From Photobacterium galatheae (lineage in GTDB: Bacteria; Pseudomonadota; Gammaproteobacteria; Enterobacterales; Vibrionaceae): a DNA stretch of 64,000 nucleotides. The stretch lies in the NCBI RefSeq assembly GCF_000695255.1, contig NZ_JMIB01000027.1, positions 62,001 through 126,000 on the forward strand, written 5' to 3'. Every line of letters begins with the position of its first letter. Positions within the stretch are counted from its first letter, which is position 1. Positions 8,415 to 16,752 of this stretch are shown in pieces. Position numbers and translations under genes: made by a program. The notes beneath the pieces are model-generated. The model saw only the letters and a list, made by a program, of their open reading frames with translations. It was not told the origin of the DNA and made no database searches.

Positions 8415-9725
8415 ATGAACATGATGCATAAAATTAAATCAATAACATTCGAAAAACTTCAATTCCAAAGAATAGGCCGAGTCCGAAACGTACTCGGTCA
8501 TACGATAGAGGCGGAGGGATTTGATGTGCCCTTGAATGGTCGATGTGTTCTTCATACCGATCATGGCGGTATATACGCTGACGTGGTTGGATTTACGGAT
8601 GGAAAAACATTACTTCAGCCACTCGGTTCAGTCTCTGGTGTGAAACCGAACACGAAAGTGACCCTCTATGCTGAAAATCCATCTTTACCTTATTCCGAAG
8701 CCTATTTAGGTTGTGTCATCGATCCCTTGGGAAAAATTCTGATAGGGAATCCTTCCAGCAGTACGATGGCGATGAAAACCAATAACTTGCCTCTGAATAT
8801 CAATGAAAGGGGAAGTATTGATGAAATTTTTCATACAGGTGTCAGAAGCATCGATGCACTCTATCCAATCGGCTTTGGTCAAAGAATTGGGCTTTTTGCG
8901 GGAACCGGCGTCGGCAAATCAATGCTGCTTGGGATGATCACCCGATTTTCTTCAGCCGATGTTGTCGTTGTGGGGCTCATTGGTGAGCGGGGACGAGAAG
9001 TTTACGAGTTTGTGCACGATACATTAAGTGAAGCGGCGAGAAAGAAAACAATCATTGTTGCTGCCCCTGCCGATTATCCTGCAATCCTGAGAATGCAAGG
9101 TGCTGATGTTGCGACATCGATTGCTGAACATTACAGAGATAAGGGGTTAAATGTTTTGCTTCTTGTCGATTCAGTCACACGATACGCCCAAGCACAGCGA
9201 GAGGTAGCCCTATCCGCCGGAGAAGCGCCGGCAGCTAAGGGGTATCCTGCGAGTGTTTTTGCCAAACTCCCCTGTTTAATAGAAAGAGCAGGGAAATCGA
9301 AAGATGGCGGTTCGATCACGGCTGTGTACACAGTTCTGACGGAAGGCGATGACATGAATGACCCTGTCGCAGATGCCGCAAGAGGGGTTTTAGATGGCCA
9401 TATTATTTTGGCCAGAAAAGTTGCGAACAAAGGCATTTACCCAGCGATTGATGTTCCCAGCTCATTGAGCCGATTGGCTCAGGACTTGAGCGATGGGAGT
9501 ACTTATAAAGCTATCTTAAAAGTCAAAGAATTGTTTTCTATGATTGATGAAAACGAAGAACTTTATTCTTTAGGTTTGATCGAACCTGGCTCAAATCAGA
9601 CCCTTGATAAGGCGATGGCGATGAAGGCAGAACTCATCAACTTTATCAGCCAGGACTTTCATGAAGCATCAACGCCGAAGAAAACGAAAGAACAATTAGA
9701 CGAACTATCCAGAAAGATAAAATAA
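8415..9725 (+). CDS. fliI: Flagellum-specific ATPase FliI
   Basis: This 436-aa member of the F1/T3SS ATPase family energises flagellar export. Visible motifs are Walker A (FAGTGVGKSMLLG, residues ~165-177), the GERGREVYEF catalytic-Glu block, Walker B (NVLLLVDSVTRYAQAQREVA), and the conserved AKGYPASVFAKLPCLIERAG and YTVLTEGDDMNDPVAD segments. All catalytic residues appear intact, so this should be an active hexameric ATPase. It sits between flgL and fliS rather than in the usual fliFGHIJ cluster, a rearranged order. The gap to fliS is 3 bases. Confidence 0.95.
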   Translation: MNMMHKIKSITFEKLQFQRIGRVRNVLGHTIEAEGFDVPLNGRCVLHTDHGGIYADVVGFTDGKTLLQPLGSVSGVKPNTKVTLYAENPSLPYSEAYLGCVIDPLGKILIGNPSSSTMAMKTNNLPLNINERGSIDEIFHTGVRSIDALYPIGFGQRIGLFAGTGVGKSMLLGMITRFSSADVVVVGLIGERGREVYEFVHDTLSEAARKKTIIVAAPADYPAILRMQGADVATSIAEHYRDKGLNVLLLVDSVTRYAQAQREVALSAGEAPAAKGYPASVFAKLPCLIERAGKSKDGGSITAVYTVLTEGDDMNDPVADAARGVLDGHIILARKVANKGIYPAIDVPSSLSRLAQDLSDGSTYKAILKVKELFSMIDENEELYSLGLIEPGSNQTLDKAMAMKAELINFISQDFHEASTPKKTKEQLDELSRKIK

Positions 9726-9728
9726 AAC

Positions 9729-10133
9729 ATGATGAAAAATATCCAGAGATTTAGGAAAACAAAAACAAATGAACTGGCTGGAATGTCTAAGCATGCATTA
9801 ATGATGCGTATGTATAAAGAAATGTTTAAGCTACTTGATAAATGCGAGTATGTGATGAAAAACAGAACTCAGTACACAATTTCTGAATTTTTCTCAGTGA
9901 AATCGAAATGTTTGGGAAAAGTGATTTCGATTTCATCATATCTTGCGGATACAACAGATATGAGCGCAGATCAGGAAGTTGGTGAATTGTTTGTGAAAAT
10001 GTACAGTCACATTTATGTGAATGCGTCAGAGGCAAATCATAAAATAGATATTGATTCAGTGATCCGAGCAAAAAATATGTCCATGAAACTTATGGATATA
10101 TGGGCGTCAATACCTGACTCTTCCAGATATTAG
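9729..10133 (+). CDS. fliS: Flagellin chaperone FliS
   Basis: At 134 aa and all-helical, it has the FliS layout: SKHALMMRMYKEMFKLLDKC resembles the SPhQLI.MLydgal helix, and a central AxxIIxxLxxxLD-type helix (KCLGKVISISSYLADTT) is followed by LFVKMYSHIYVNASEANHK (counterpart of LYDYMxRRLxxANxxND). It keeps flagellin unfolded before export. It is placed between fliI and fliD. An in-frame ATG three bases later is an alternative start. The sequence is divergent but the pattern is consistent. Confidence 0.75.
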   Translation: MMKNIQRFRKTKTNELAGMSKHALMMRMYKEMFKLLDKCEYVMKNRTQYTISEFFSVKSKCLGKVISISSYLADTTDMSADQEVGELFVKMYSHIYVNASEANHKIDIDSVIRAKNMSMKLMDIWASIPDSSRY

Positions 10134-10176
10134 ACTCGGTTTTTAATGGCAACACCTAATAATTAAAAAAAATAAA

Positions 10177-12201
10177 ATGAGTTTTACGATTAGCGGGAAT
10201 AACGAAGGGATGGTTGTCCCGAAGAACTTTTACCTTCAAAATAACAATAAAAGTAATGTTGGTGCTGGAATTATAGACTCTGCGTTGTCGAACGAAGACT
10301 ATGGTTTTTCTATTTCTGATACTGTGGAAATGATGGTTGCATCTCAAATGGGAGCACGTATACCTGAACAGCAGGCGGCGATAACCAATGCGAACATTAC
10401 GCAAGGAGCATTAACGCAATTAGAGATCACGATGTCGATGCTCTCAAAAAATACGATTCAACCATTCAATCAAAAAAATGCCTTAACTTCATACGAGATC
10501 TCTAATTCGAACCCTCATGCGGTTCGTGCTGATCTATCAAAGGGTGGCACATCTGGCACATTAGATTTATCCATTGGGGTGAAACAACTCGCACAGAGTC
10601 AGTCGTTAAAGTTTGGTGGTTTTCAAAGTGGGAATGATCAGCTTGCGGCGGGTGTGCTTGCAATTGACTTTGGAAGCTATGATAAGACCGGTTCGTTCAC
10701 AGAAAATGCGAGTTCAGAGACGATAAGCATCGAAATCACAGCAGGGATGACTATCAACGATCTGGCAAACGAGATCAACAAAAGCACGAAAGATCTGAAG
10801 GCCACCGTGATTGCGAACTCAGACGGAACATCTGATCTTGCACTGATGTCGCAAAAGACAGGCCAGACCCATGCAATGCGGGTCAGTACATCAGGTGATC
10901 CTTCATTACAGAATCTGACCTTTCATGGCGCGAGCACAGCGACAGCGACACAAGCAAGAGCAGCAACAGATGCGATCTATACCGTGAATGGCATCGAGAT
11001 GTCCTCAGGCACCAACAGGATCGAAGATGTGTTTGGTCTGAACCTGACACTCAGTGAAGTCACATCGGGAGAGGTCAGGATCGGAACAACCGTCTCTTCT
11101 CAGGGTGTTGTCGATAATGTTTATGCGTTTGTTGAGAATTTCAACGCAATGATAGATATGTTCAATGCCTTCAATGCAGAGACGCCCAATAAAGACTTTG
11201 TTGGTGCTATTTATGGTTCTGATGTTGCCGAGTTGATTGATGAAGAATTCGATCAGTTGTTTGCGATCCTCTCTCCAGATGGGAGCGCTCTCAAAGATAT
11301 CGGGATCACCAGAGATCCTGAAGGTCGCTTGTTATTCGACCAAGATAAGCTTTCGGCGGCTCTGCAAAATGACCCCGAGATAGCCAATAAAATTCTCGGA
11401 ACCATCACAAAGTCATCTCATGCTGGTGTGGCGATCGACAGCATCGGCCAGGCGATGGGCGGAGACCATACCGTTATCGTTACGAGAGCACCAGAGAAGG
11501 CGAAGCTTACCGGAAGTGTACTGGCTTCACATGTCGTCATTGCTGCTGACCGTGATCTGAATTTAAAGCTTGGGAATAAAGAGGTGAGTATTCATTTATC
11601 TGCAGGCACTTATACGCCAGATGAGCTTGCTTCGATCATGAACAAAGAAATACATCTTGCCGGTGCTCAGGGCTATCAAGCCACTGTTGAAGATGGCGCT
11701 TTGTCAATGACATCATTTGAGTATGGTGCACTCCAGTCGATTGAGGTTTTCGGTGATGTAGCTGAATTAGGGCTTACCGCGCAGAAAGTAACAGGCGTAG
11801 ATGTCGCAGGAACAATCAATGGTGAACCTTTTTTAGGGGATGGTGCGACATTCGAGAGTCAGTTTGATGAAGCTTCAAAGGGAATAAAAATCAGTTTTGA
11901 ACCTGAATCAATTCCGTTGAATCAGCCGATTATCATCTCTACGAGTCAAGGGTTTTTAGGTAACTTAGACGCAACAATTCAAAATATAAAAATATCAACA
12001 AGCCTAGAGATAAAAGAAATAAAATCGTCATTAGATAAAACGAAAGATGATTCTTTGGTCTCTCAACTTGAAGCGCTGCAGAAGAAAGAGCAATACTATT
12101 ACAATATGTATTATCAGCAGTTCTCAGGAATATCTGCAGCCCTATCGGAAATGGAAGGTACCATCAAAATGATGGAATTGATGTTTGAAGACAACGATTA
12201 G
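10177..12201 (+). CDS. fliD: Flagellar filament cap FliD (HAP2)
   Basis: At 674 aa it is larger than most FliD proteins (450-550 aa). FliD_N features occur around residues 40-170 (DTVEMMVASQ; a GTLDLSIGVKQLAQSQSL strand typical of FliD; MTINDLANEINKS). FliD_C features follow (EVTSGEVRIGTTVSSQGVVD; AFVENFNAMIDMFNAF; LKDIGITRDPEGRLLFD) and the C-terminal coiled coil ends in KKEQYYYNMYYQQFSGISAALSEMEG. The extra length lies between ~430 and 590 as an inserted beta-rich domain. It forms the pentameric cap under which flagellin polymerises; FliS and FlgM are encoded nearby. Confidence 0.9.
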   Translation: MSFTISGNNEGMVVPKNFYLQNNNKSNVGAGIIDSALSNEDYGFSISDTVEMMVASQMGARIPEQQAAITNANITQGALTQLEITMSMLSKNTIQPFNQKNALTSYEISNSNPHAVRADLSKGGTSGTLDLSIGVKQLAQSQSLKFGGFQSGNDQLAAGVLAIDFGSYDKTGSFTENASSETISIEITAGMTINDLANEINKSTKDLKATVIANSDGTSDLALMSQKTGQTHAMRVSTSGDPSLQNLTFHGASTATATQARAATDAIYTVNGIEMSSGTNRIEDVFGLNLTLSEVTSGEVRIGTTVSSQGVVDNVYAFVENFNAMIDMFNAFNAETPNKDFVGAIYGSDVAELIDEEFDQLFAILSPDGSALKDIGITRDPEGRLLFDQDKLSAALQNDPEIANKILGTITKSSHAGVAIDSIGQAMGGDHTVIVTRAPEKAKLTGSVLASHVVIAADRDLNLKLGNKEVSIHLSAGTYTPDELASIMNKEIHLAGAQGYQATVEDGALSMTSFEYGALQSIEVFGDVAELGLTAQKVTGVDVAGTINGEPFLGDGATFESQFDEASKGIKISFEPESIPLNQPIIISTSQGFLGNLDATIQNIKISTSLEIKEIKSSLDKTKDDSLVSQLEALQKKEQYYYNMYYQQFSGISAALSEMEGTIKMMELMFEDND

Positions 12202-12212
12202 CACACCGTCAA

Positions 12213-12233
12213 TGGGTGGCGAAGCGCCACTCA
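12213..12233 (+). terminator. Stem-loop between fliD and flhB
   Basis: A hairpin built on GTGGCG / CGCCAC with an AAG loop, extendable to about 9 bp, lies 12 bases after the fliD stop. No T run follows, so it may be an attenuator or mRNA-end stabiliser rather than a full terminator. Confidence 0.4.
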
Positions 12234-12262
12234 TCATGAAGAAGACATGGAGGATTCGCTGA

Positions 12263-13378
12263 ATGTCAGGCGAAAAAACCGAAAAACCGACTCAAAAAAA
12301 GCTGAGAGATGCGAGAGAAAAAGGCCAGATAACTCGCTCAAAAGAGTTATCAACCACAGCAGTCCTGTTGTTCAGTTTTACGTCGATGATTATATTTGGT
12401 GGGAAAATGTTTCACACGCTTCAAATGAGCGTTTCCCGTTCTCTGAATATCGAGTCGGTTCATACCATATCGGGCAAAGAAATTTTCAATTTCGCATTTG
12501 AAATCATGTCAGAAATTCTGTTCAATGCGTTGCCATTCTTCTTAAGCGTTCTCATTGTTGCAGTAGCCAGCACCCTGGCACTCGGTGGATTCATTTTTTC
12601 ATCAAAAAATCTTGTACCAAAATTCAAGAACATCAATCCGATGAGTGGCATCAAGAAAATGTTTTCAATGCACCAGTTGGTCGAACTGGTAAAGAGTATC
12701 TTAAAAGCTGTCATTATCCTGGTTCCAGCCTACTATCTGATACAAGATAAGTTTTATCATTACTTGTCTGTCAGGCTTTTGTTTAATTTCCAGTCTTTTA
12801 TCAACCAAATGTCCAGCGATATCATTGGTTATGGGCTTCTTTTCTCATCTTTTCTCATCCTTCTCGTGATGATTGATGTGCCATTCCAGATTTATAACCA
12901 TACGAAACAGCTCAAAATGAGTAAGCAGGAAATAAAAGATGAATTTAAAAATACGGAAGGTAACCCTGAAATCAAAGGTAAAAGACGACGAATTCAATAT
13001 GAAATGGCAGCCAAAGCTAAAAACAGCAGAGTCATCGATGCAGATATTATTATCACCAACCCAACGCATTACGCTGTGGGTGTAAAATTTGATCCGGCCA
13101 CTATGAGCACGCCGACGATTGTCGCACTGGGTGCAGATTACTATGCACTGTCGATGAGAGAAAAGGCGAAAGCACTCAACATACCAATTGTCCCCATACC
13201 ACCTTTAGCAAGGGTTCTCTATAAGACTTGTCATGTCGGCAGTGAAATCCCTGTTGCTTTGTATGCGCCAATGGTGACCGTCTTGTCTTCTATCTACAGA
13301 CTGGATGACAGGTTATCTTTTAAGGTCACAGAACAGTTCATCGAAAACCTTGGGATTGATGAGACAAAATTTAATTGA
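12263..13378 (+). CDS. flhB: Flagellar export gate protein FlhB
   Basis: This 371-aa protein is a full-length FlhB. The N-terminus (SGEKTEKPTQKKLRDAREKG) is the conserved amphipathic segment. Four transmembrane helices lie between residues ~30 and 210. The cytoplasmic domain contains the autocleavage motif NPTHYAVG (Asn-Pro-Thr-His), essential for the hook-to-filament substrate switch triggered by FliK. GGAGG nine bases before the ATG is one of the few strong Shine-Dalgarno sites here. FlhA was not found in the window. Confidence 0.95.
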   Translation: MSGEKTEKPTQKKLRDAREKGQITRSKELSTTAVLLFSFTSMIIFGGKMFHTLQMSVSRSLNIESVHTISGKEIFNFAFEIMSEILFNALPFFLSVLIVAVASTLALGGFIFSSKNLVPKFKNINPMSGIKKMFSMHQLVELVKSILKAVIILVPAYYLIQDKFYHYLSVRLLFNFQSFINQMSSDIIGYGLLFSSFLILLVMIDVPFQIYNHTKQLKMSKQEIKDEFKNTEGNPEIKGKRRRIQYEMAAKAKNSRVIDADIIITNPTHYAVGVKFDPATMSTPTIVALGADYYALSMREKAKALNIPIVPIPPLARVLYKTCHVGSEIPVALYAPMVTVLSSIYRLDDRLSFKVTEQFIENLGIDETKFN

Positions 13379-13415
13379 ATGATATTTGTGCCGAATTCAT
13401 TGAAAACCAAAAAGA

Positions 13416-13709
13416 ATGATGAAGATTAGAGCGGTAATTGGAGTAGAACGGGTTTCCAAAACTCACCTGAAGCAAGTTGATAGATCCGGGGTCTTCACGG
13501 ACCACGGAAACAAGCCAACGACGTCTCGGATTGAAGAAGAAAATGATGAGGTCACGAAAGAGATTGTAAAAAGTCTTGGGAAGTATCCCCCCATCATAGA
13601 ATCAGAAAGCGATGTTTCTAATTTGGATGTGTTGAAAAAAGAGTATCTCAATGGAAATTATAAACCTAACATCAATGAATTAGCTGATAAACTTGCATTT
13701 TTTATATGA
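13416..13709 (+). CDS. flgM: Anti-sigma28 factor FlgM
   Basis: This 97-aa protein has a disordered N-terminal half and a C-terminal FlgM domain: DVSNLDVLKKEYLNGNYKPN then INELADKLAFF corresponds to the conserved VxxLKxAIxxGxYxxxxxxIAxxLL sigma28-binding helices. It inhibits FliA and is exported after hook completion, so late genes such as fliC are released. Its presence implies that a sigma28 (from host or element) controls part of this locus, although I could not find a clear sigma28 box at fliC. Confidence 0.75.
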   Translation: MMKIRAVIGVERVSKTHLKQVDRSGVFTDHGNKPTTSRIEEENDEVTKEIVKSLGKYPPIIESESDVSNLDVLKKEYLNGNYKPNINELADKLAFFI

Positions 13710-13763
13710 TTTATTCACGAAAGATAGTGTTATCAGGGGGACTTATTTTTGTCGACGACTTGG

Positions 13764-13798
13764 TTGTAGTTTGTCTTGAATTTACTAATATTCAGTCA
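13764..13798 (+). promoter_or_regulatory. Putative tolQ promoter
   Basis: TTGTAG (13764-13769), a 16-base spacer and TAATAT (13786-13791) would start transcription near 13798. That is upstream of the Shine-Dalgarno-like AGAGGGAAG that precedes the TTG at 13830. This supports the later start for tolQ over the TTG at 13776. Confidence 0.4.
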
Positions 13799-13829
13799 CT
13801 CGATTAGAGAGAATAAAGAGGGAAGTGCA

Positions 13830-14525
13830 TTGGGTATCTTATCATCAATAGGTCATGCGACCTTATTTGTACAAATCGTCGTTTTTATGCTTGTGAGTCT
13901 GTCGATACTGTCGTGGGCCGTGATCGTATGGAAAATAAAAACATTCCTATCAATCAATTTAATTATTGAAAATATACTCTCGGCAACATTGGGCCAGAGG
14001 ATTAGAATTTCAGAACTGAAAACTAACTTAGGTGAAAGCCATGCTGAAAAGATCATTTTTAATTCAGTCAGTCTTGCCGGGCAAAAAATAACAAAGTGTG
14101 AATCAATAGAGGAAATTACCCATGTTGAAAGACTTGTGAAGGAGAGTTCTGCGTCTTCCATCTATACTTTCAAAGCAAGTATCGACAGATTTACATCAAG
14201 TCTTGCAACAATTGCCCTGATTGCGCCCTATATTGGGTTGTTAGGGACAGTTTGGGGCCTTTTGGATGCTTTTCAGAATTTAGCGGATGTGAAAGTTGTG
14301 ACATTCCAAACGGTTGCACCAAGTATTGTCGAGGCTCTTTTTGCAACAGCAATCGGCTTATTTGTTGCGATACCAGCATCAGCTGGATTTAATGTGATTT
14401 CGAAGCAATCAAGTCAGATGGTTGGTAAACTGACGATGATCAATGACTCTCTGATTAATCAAGTTTCACAGATCAAGTGCTCCAGCATTCAGGAAAAGAA
14501 GGGGAGGTTATTGAGGAATGATTAA
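13830..14525 (+). CDS. tolQ: TolQ, proton-channel subunit of the Tol-Pal system
   Basis: This 231-aa protein has three transmembrane helices. TM2/TM3 carry TolQ/ExbB/MotA signatures IAPYIGLLGTVWGLLDAF and ALFATAIGLFVAIPA, with both conserved channel threonines present. It energises TolA and Pal at the division site using the proton gradient. I chose TTG 13830 because AGAGGGAAG lies 4-6 bases upstream; TTG 13776 would add 18 residues. The stop overlaps tolR by 8 bases. Identity is TolQ rather than ExbB or MotA because tolR, tolA, tolB and pal are all present in the window. Confidence 0.9.
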   Translation: MGILSSIGHATLFVQIVVFMLVSLSILSWAVIVWKIKTFLSINLIIENILSATLGQRIRISELKTNLGESHAEKIIFNSVSLAGQKITKCESIEEITHVERLVKESSASSIYTFKASIDRFTSSLATIALIAPYIGLLGTVWGLLDAFQNLADVKVVTFQTVAPSIVEALFATAIGLFVAIPASAGFNVISKQSSQMVGKLTMINDSLINQVSQIKCSSIQEKKGRLLRND

Positions 14526-14958
14526 CGGTCAGAGCGATCACAATGGTGAATTGAAAAGTGAGATGAACATCGTGCCAATGATCGATGTCCTTCTTGTTTT
14601 GTTAATTGTGTTCATGATTGCGTCGCCTCAGATTTCATCGAGTGTAGAAGTCAACCTCCCTCAAACATCCATTGAGCAGAAACAAGTAGAGCAGAATCAA
14701 AGCTCTGTTGTTGTTGTCACCTTAGATAAGACTGACGGTATCTTTCTCACCAATACCGCATTAGGGATACTTGATGAACCGAAAGATCCAAAGCATCTGG
14801 TTTTAGAATTAGCAGCAATAAAGAACGTTCAGCCTGAATCAGAAGTTTTCTTGAAGGCTGATAAAGAGACGTCATATAAAAAAGTCATGTTTGGTCTTGA
14901 GTTGATTAAGTCGTCAGGTTTTGAAGATGTAAATCTGGTATCAGAGGTTAGAGAATGA
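14518..14958 (+). CDS. tolR: TolR, periplasmic partner of TolQ
   Basis: This 146-aa protein has a short cytoplasmic N-terminus and one transmembrane helix with the essential proton-carrying Asp (MNIVPMIDVLLVLLIVFM, Asp at about residue 23). The periplasmic ExbD/TolR domain follows (VEVNLPQTS ... VFLKADKETSYKKVMFGLELIKSSGFEDV). The start lies inside the tolQ stop (ATGATTAA) and the stop overlaps the next gene (ATGA), so three genes are coupled. The family-specific Asp is intact, indicating a working motor. Confidence 0.92.
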   Translation: MINGQSDHNGELKSEMNIVPMIDVLLVLLIVFMIASPQISSSVEVNLPQTSIEQKQVEQNQSSVVVVTLDKTDGIFLTNTALGILDEPKDPKHLVLELAAIKNVQPESEVFLKADKETSYKKVMFGLELIKSSGFEDVNLVSEVRE

Positions 14959-15509
14959 CAGGAACAGGTCATACACTCACGGGTTTACTTTCTGGAATCC
15001 CCCTGGCGTATTTAACATTGAGTTATGGTGCTGGGGTTACTGCATCAATAGCAACATTGGCTTGCTGCACGCTGGGTTCAACTGCTCCCGACTGGATGGA
15101 AATTCCATATACTCGTGAAGGTAAGAATAAAAATGGCAATACCATAAAAGTCACAAAACGAGTTTTAAAGCATCGAGGTGTAACCCATATTCTCTCTGTC
15201 TGGGTTTTATTATTCTTTTGGTCTTTTATTTACCTGAAGGATGGTGCTAACCCACTGGGTGATCTCGATATCCCAATCAGTATTGTTGCTTCTCTTTTTG
15301 GTTTTTTTGGTGGCGGTATTGTTCATTGGTTAGGCGACTTACCAAACAAGCAGAAGTTACCGATATTCACGACACTAGACGGTATCTCACTGAATATATG
15401 GCAAAGCGGAAACTTCGAAAGAACAACTGGTTTGATGATATTAATTGCATCTATATTATTTGTTTATTTTGAATCAACAATATACCAATATCTGAAGGGC
15501 CTACTATAA
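14955..15509 (+). CDS. YdjM/DUF457-type inner-membrane metal-dependent hydrolase
   Basis: This 184-aa protein has 4-5 transmembrane segments and scattered metal-ligand-like residues: GTGHTLTGLLSG at the start, STAPDW (~45), a HRGVTHILSVW motif (~72) and GGGIVHWLGDLPN (~118). That pattern matches the YdjM-like LexA-regulated inner-membrane hydrolase family. It is translationally coupled to tolR, which is unusual: this position is normally occupied by tolA. Substrate is unknown; a lipid or envelope precursor would fit the context but is speculative. Confidence 0.65.
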   Translation: MTGTGHTLTGLLSGIPLAYLTLSYGAGVTASIATLACCTLGSTAPDWMEIPYTREGKNKNGNTIKVTKRVLKHRGVTHILSVWVLLFFWSFIYLKDGANPLGDLDIPISIVASLFGFFGGGIVHWLGDLPNKQKLPIFTTLDGISLNIWQSGNFERTTGLMILIASILFVYFESTIYQYLKGLL

Positions 15510-15525
15510 AGTAGGTCGTTATTTT
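15498..15525 (+). terminator. Weak stem-loop at the end of the tolQR operon
   Basis: CCTACT / AGTAGG with a 5-base loop spans the stop of the YdjM-like gene and is followed by an interrupted T-rich stretch. It partly overlaps the next promoter. Confidence 0.35.
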
Positions 15526-15559
15526 ACGTGGCAGATTTTTTTGTTAATCTAAGAGTAAA
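15522..15559 (+). promoter_or_regulatory. Near-leaderless promoter for the gene at 15560
   Basis: TTTTAC (15522-15527), a 17-base spacer and TAATCT (15545-15550) are followed by 9 bases before the ATG. The predicted leader is 0-3 bases. It has the same geometry as the flgK promoter. Confidence 0.5.
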
Positions 15560-16279
15560 ATGTTTAGAAAGGTATCTTTGATATACTTACTTTCCTTAAC
15601 ACCAGCAATATCATACTCATCTGATTTTATTCATATTATAGAGAATAAGGACTATAGCAGTTTAAAAGTCAGCCTTTATAAAGAACAGCCGAATGTTCTT
15701 AGCAGAAAGGATGGGTTTTCTATTCTCGATTATGCGATTGCAAAAAAGGATAAAAGAGCAGCCATTATCATCGCAGATTACAACAATAGCTCAATGAGCC
15801 AAAGGAAGCTTCAAGCGATTGAATTTGAGATTGCAGCGCTCTCAGAACAACTCAAAGCAACTCAAAGCAAAAGTAAGGGTGTTCCTGAAAAGCTAGAAAA
15901 GCTGATGCAGGAAAGAGATAAACTTAAGATTGAAGTGGGTGCAGAGTCTTTAAAAAAAGTTGAGAAAAAACTGGAAGAACTCGAAAATCTCAACTCGAAA
16001 GAGGACATTGAACACTTAAAGACAAAGCTTTCTGAAGTCGAAAACCTGAATCAAATCAAAATCAAAAATCTTGAAAATGAGTTAATAAAAGTCCTTTCTT
16101 CAATTCAGGCGACAAAAATACCCCCAAATGAAAATGATAAGTTCAATTTTATTGTTAATTCATTGGAGTCAAGAATCAATTCATTGGAGTCTCAGGTCAT
16201 GCCAATTGACATCAAGAATGCGACCCTTGAAGGTCGCGCTATATTTGGTGAGAAAATTCACTTAAAGACTGAAGAATAA
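15560..16279 (+). CDS. Exported ankyrin-like/coiled-coil protein
   Basis: This 239-aa protein has a signal peptide (residues 1-19). Next is a single ankyrin-like unit (DGFSILDYAIAKKDKRAAII, ~50-70), then a long coiled coil (~80-195) and a polar tail. It lies beside tolQR and converges with the tolA transcript. Its position and coiled coil recall CpoB/YbgF, the periplasmic Tol accessory protein, but I see no TPR domain and no sequence match, so this is only a contextual analogy. Its 3' end overlaps the convergent gene by 18 bases. Confidence 0.6.
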   Translation: MFRKVSLIYLLSLTPAISYSSDFIHIIENKDYSSLKVSLYKEQPNVLSRKDGFSILDYAIAKKDKRAAIIIADYNNSSMSQRKLQAIEFEIAALSEQLKATQSKSKGVPEKLEKLMQERDKLKIEVGAESLKKVEKKLEELENLNSKEDIEHLKTKLSEVENLNQIKIKNLENELIKVLSSIQATKIPPNENDKFNFIVNSLESRINSLESQVMPIDIKNATLEGRAIFGEKIHLKTEE

Positions 16280-16750
16280 TAAAGCGGCAAACAACAGGGA
16301 AAGTAAGGGCACTACCATTTGTTTGATGGTGTCCTCTTTCAATATTTTTTCCAGAATCTTCATATATAAAGGACGCATTGCTAAGTTGAGTTCATCGTCA
16401 TAACTCTCTAAATCACCCGATGTTACTCCCGCTAAGACGTTCAGATAGCAAACTTTCTTTAGAACAACTTTCTTATTTTCCCCTCTTACGACCTCAACAA
16501 GGAGCCCTGATTCATCTGGCTGAACAAGAGAGATCTGATAAACACCTGCTGCATCCTCAATGATTAACTTCCCATTGCTAAATCGCCATTGAATCAGAGA
16601 TAACGATGAACCAACACTTGTATATGAGTAGGATAACCCATTCAGTCTTAGAACAAAGTACAAACCAATTTCGGTTAAAAAAGTGACAATCTCAGATTGT
16701 TCTGTGTCATGAAACAGGTGGTCAAGAAAAAAGTTGTGAGACTGACTCAT
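16262..16750 (-). CDS. Tail-anchored membrane protein, 162 aa
   Basis: Not recognised. It has a soluble beta-rich domain (residues 1-135) followed by a C-terminal hydrophobic helix (MVVPLLSLLFAALLFFSL) typical of tail-anchored proteins. The soluble part would face the cytoplasm. It starts 2 bases after the stop of the exported protein gene at 16753, so it belongs to the secY-tolA transcript direction and is probably in the same operon. Confidence 0.6.
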   Translation of the reverse strand: MSQSHNFFLDHLFHDTEQSEIVTFLTEIGLYFVLRLNGLSYSYTSVGSSLSLIQWRFSNGKLIIEDAAGVYQISLVQPDESGLLVEVVRGENKKVVLKKVCYLNVLAGVTSGDLESYDDELNLAMRPLYMKILEKILKEDTIKQMVVPLLSLLFAALLFFSL

Positions 16751-16752
16751 CG

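Noticed and set aside
12247..12501. 84-codon frame starting before flhB
   Set aside because: It overlaps flhB in another frame; flhB has the Shine-Dalgarno site and the conserved N-terminus.
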